Origin: Paraspadella gotoi
Lineage: Eukaryota > Chaetognatha
Assembly: GCA_051294375.1 (NCBI GenBank)
Contig: CM119263.1
Coordinates: 10,095,552-10,159,551, forward strand
Length of the DNA: 64,000 bases
Direction: 5' to 3'
Position numbers and translations under genes: made by a program. The notes beneath the pieces are model-generated. The model had not been told where the DNA came from. It was given only the letters and a program-made list of their open reading frames with translations, and did no database searches. Numbering within the stretch: position 1 is the first letter of the stretch; each line of letters begins with the position of its first letter. Shown here piece by piece: positions 62,184-64,000 of this stretch.

Positions 62184-62755
62184 AGTTATCGCCATAATGT
62201 TGATACGCAGTCGCGCAGTATCCTCTCTGGAAAACCGAAAAATCGTTTGCCTCGGTCTCTTAGCGTTTCGAGGAGAAAATCCGTCCCGCTTCCAGGGTTC
62301 GAGTTAATCCCGTGAGCCACGTCGGGGCGCCGTTCGTTTCGTGGGCGGCTGTTATAAGTCCTGGCGCCGGGTCCGTTCGCTTTTTCCCCGCCCCGCGGCC
62401 CCGTGCCCGATCGCTCCAATTCGGAGTTCCTCCGTGAGAACGAGTGCTAGAGGGAAAAATAATGGGCTGAGAGCTGTACACCCCCCCTCTGTCCTTTTTT
62501 TTACTGCTCGTTGTTCGCCCCTAAAGCTGACGATTTACATGTATCAGTGGTACTGAGCCTTATACGTTGCATATGAGTTGTGCTGTCAAGTTTTGTTGTA
62601 AGTAATTATATGAGATTAATTATTTAATTATGCTATAATAATAACACTGTTTATTATAAGATATTTGATAGGAAAGTAATTAGTAATTAGTAGCATATTT
62701 CCTTATAATTAGATAGATTTACGGAATAATGTTTATAATGTAACAAAATTAATTG
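62184..62755. other. spacer between the duplicate blocks, no gene supported
   Basis: A GC-rich 300 bp followed by AT-rich DNA. Open frames exist on both strands of the GC-rich part, but no clean acceptor and donor pair or recognised motif was found. Confidence 0.4.
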
Positions 62756-62978
62756 CTCAATTCTGTAAATGATTATTCGCAGCACCCTGAGTTTTCCCTG
62801 CTCGCATTCCATTCGTTTCCTCTTTTTACAAAGATGGAGGCTGAAAAGACAGAGATTCGGAGAGTTTTTAGAGGAGTAAAGTTAGATCGATTGACTTACC
62901 TCATTGAAGGGAAACAGTCTCGTCTCTCTCTCTCTCGGTCTCGTCGTCTCTCTGCGTCTCTCTTCTCTCTCTCTCTCT

Positions 62979-63018
<40 letters not shown>

Positions 63019-63199
63019 CGTACTAAGTTTCCTTTTGCTTCTCCCTAAATCCTGAATGTCGGTTATACGTCTTTACTTTTTTGCTTCGTCTTCATGCGAA
63101 TATACTTTTCTTTTTTTCTTTCCGTTTATGTTGACGTATGCTTTTCCTTTTTTGATACAATTGTTCATGAGATCACTTTCCTCGCTTTTCTCCCTTTAT

Positions 63200-63580
63200 T
63201 CCATCTCTCATTCCCTCTTCCCCTTCTTTCCATTTCCTCCACCCTCTCCCTTTCCAATCTCTCATTCCCCTCTTTCCTCATTGTGCCTCACCCCTCTCCC
63301 CTTTCATCCATATCTCTTCGCCCTCTTCCTCATTTCCTCCTCCCTCTCCTCGTTTCCGTATCTCATTCCCTCTTCCCATTTTCCTCCACCCCTCTCCCTT
63401 CTTCCATCTCTATTCCCCTCTTCCCTCTTCGCCCATTTGCCACCCCTCTCCCCTTTCCGATCTTTCACTTCCCTTCCCCTCTTCCCATTTCCTCCACCCC
63501 TCTCCCCTTCTCCATTCTCTCATTTCCCCTCTTCCCCTCGTCCGCCATTTCCTTCCACGCCCTCTTGCCCTCTTCCCTTC
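63200..63580. repeat. pyrimidine-only minisatellite, period about 50 bp
   Basis: About seven imperfect units beginning ATCTCTCATTCCCCTC and containing CATTTCCTCCACCCCTCTCC, at spacings of roughly 47-54 bp. One strand is almost purely C/T. It directly follows (on the minus strand) the exon donor at 63,585. Confidence 0.75.
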
Positions 63581-63585
63581 CTCAC

Positions 63586-63799
63586 CGCGATTTCCTCTCC
63601 GTCTTTCCGGTTCCATTTCACGAATCTCTGTCCGGCGCCATCTCCTTCGCCGGAAATCGGGTTCGGCAGAGGGACGCTCTCGAACCGGCAGAGGATTTCG
63701 CCGTCGGCGTCTTCCTCGGCCTCCTGGCGGCGAATGGTCAAAGACTCCGGGAGAGCCTTGGGGAGAATCTCCACCGTCTTTTGTTTGGTGAAGTATTTG
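63586..63799 (-). CDS. internal exon of an unrecognised minus-strand gene
   Basis: Clean borders: acceptor ATCTCACAG before 63,799 and donor GCG|GTGAGG after 63,586. The exon of 214 bases starts with one base and then encodes 71 codons including the split one, with no stop in frame. Composition is that of a soluble charged protein (KYFTKQKTVEILPKALPES, then RRQEAEEDADGE, then QRFVKWNRKDGEEIA). It has no signal peptide, membrane segment or recognised motif. Neighbouring exons would lie outside the window upstream, and downstream beyond the minisatellite. Its phase-0 end does not fit the exon at 55,334 directly, so a link to that gene is unproven. Confidence 0.6.
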
Positions 63800-64000
63800 C
63801 TGTGAGATATGAACGAAAGGGACGAACGAATCAATTAAGATCTGAATGAATAAATCATTAAATAAATGAATGAATTAAAGAATGAATCCGTCAGTGAATG
63901 AATGATTAAAAGGAAGAATAAAAAAATGAATCAAATATTTTATGAAAGAAAAACAGAATTTATGAAAGAATAATATTATTTAATTATCAGAAAAAAAGAA

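Noticed and set aside
62184-62560. GC-rich stretch with open frames on both strands
   Set aside because: No clean splice borders, next to gaps and in a noisy duplicated region; coding status cannot be supported.
63056-63849. Two overlapping long plus-strand frames rich in Ser, Pro and Leu
   Set aside because: They arise from the pyrimidine minisatellite and from the antisense of the minus-strand exon at 63,586-63,799.

Overview
This is nuclear DNA from an animal, most likely a protostome invertebrate and plausibly an arthropod. The evidence is short GC-richer exons (about 60-250 bp) with GT-AG borders in AT-rich introns, tRNA-derived SINEs, long GA/TC microsatellites, and animal gene families: an S1 serine protease, NAA50-like acetyltransferase, group III phospholipase A2 and heparanase. 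There are no operons, CRISPR arrays or prokaryotic signals. The phylum is inference only.

Layout. 1-1,096 (+): last exons of an unrecognised gene. 3,246-5,962 (+): complete five-exon trypsin-fold protease. 6,303-8,036 (-): complete four-exon NAA50-like gene, converging on the protease. 8.2-16.4 kb: gene-free repeat zone with a hAT-like inverted-repeat pair, foldbacks, three SINE clusters and a 2.6 kb tandem duplication. 16,641-17,562 (-): three-exon group III phospholipase A2. 18.8-19.2 kb (-): one orphan exon. 20,279-27,045 (+): twelve-exon heparanase with both active-site glutamates and one frameshift. 27.5-30.0 kb (+): single-pass membrane protein with two possible alternative cytoplasmic tails.

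28.1-50.1 kb contains three copies of one locus (3' part of the membrane protein gene plus a GC-rich exon on the minus strand), joined at 25-N gaps. Copies 2 and 3 carry frameshifts and a 2.0 kb inverted-repeat insertion that copy 1 lacks. 50.5-61.2 kb is a palindrome of about 5 kb arms whose right arm is a noisy indel-rich mirror of the left. Its left arm holds minus-strand exons of an unrecognised gene with three possible alternative last exons. Both structures look mainly like long-read or gap-joining artefacts. The end of the window holds another gapped duplication, a pyrimidine-only minisatellite and one clean minus-strand exon.

The genes do not form an obvious functional pathway. Four neighbours (protease, phospholipase, heparanase, membrane protein) are extracellular or cell-surface proteins, but nothing in the sequence shows that they work together. 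I found no convincing new multi-gene system. The best leads are an NAA50-like protein lacking both catalytic residues, the alternative tails, and the 2 kb insertion with exon-like content. Exon borders were placed by eye from splice consensus, reading phase and family similarity. Gene symbols are given only where the family is clear.
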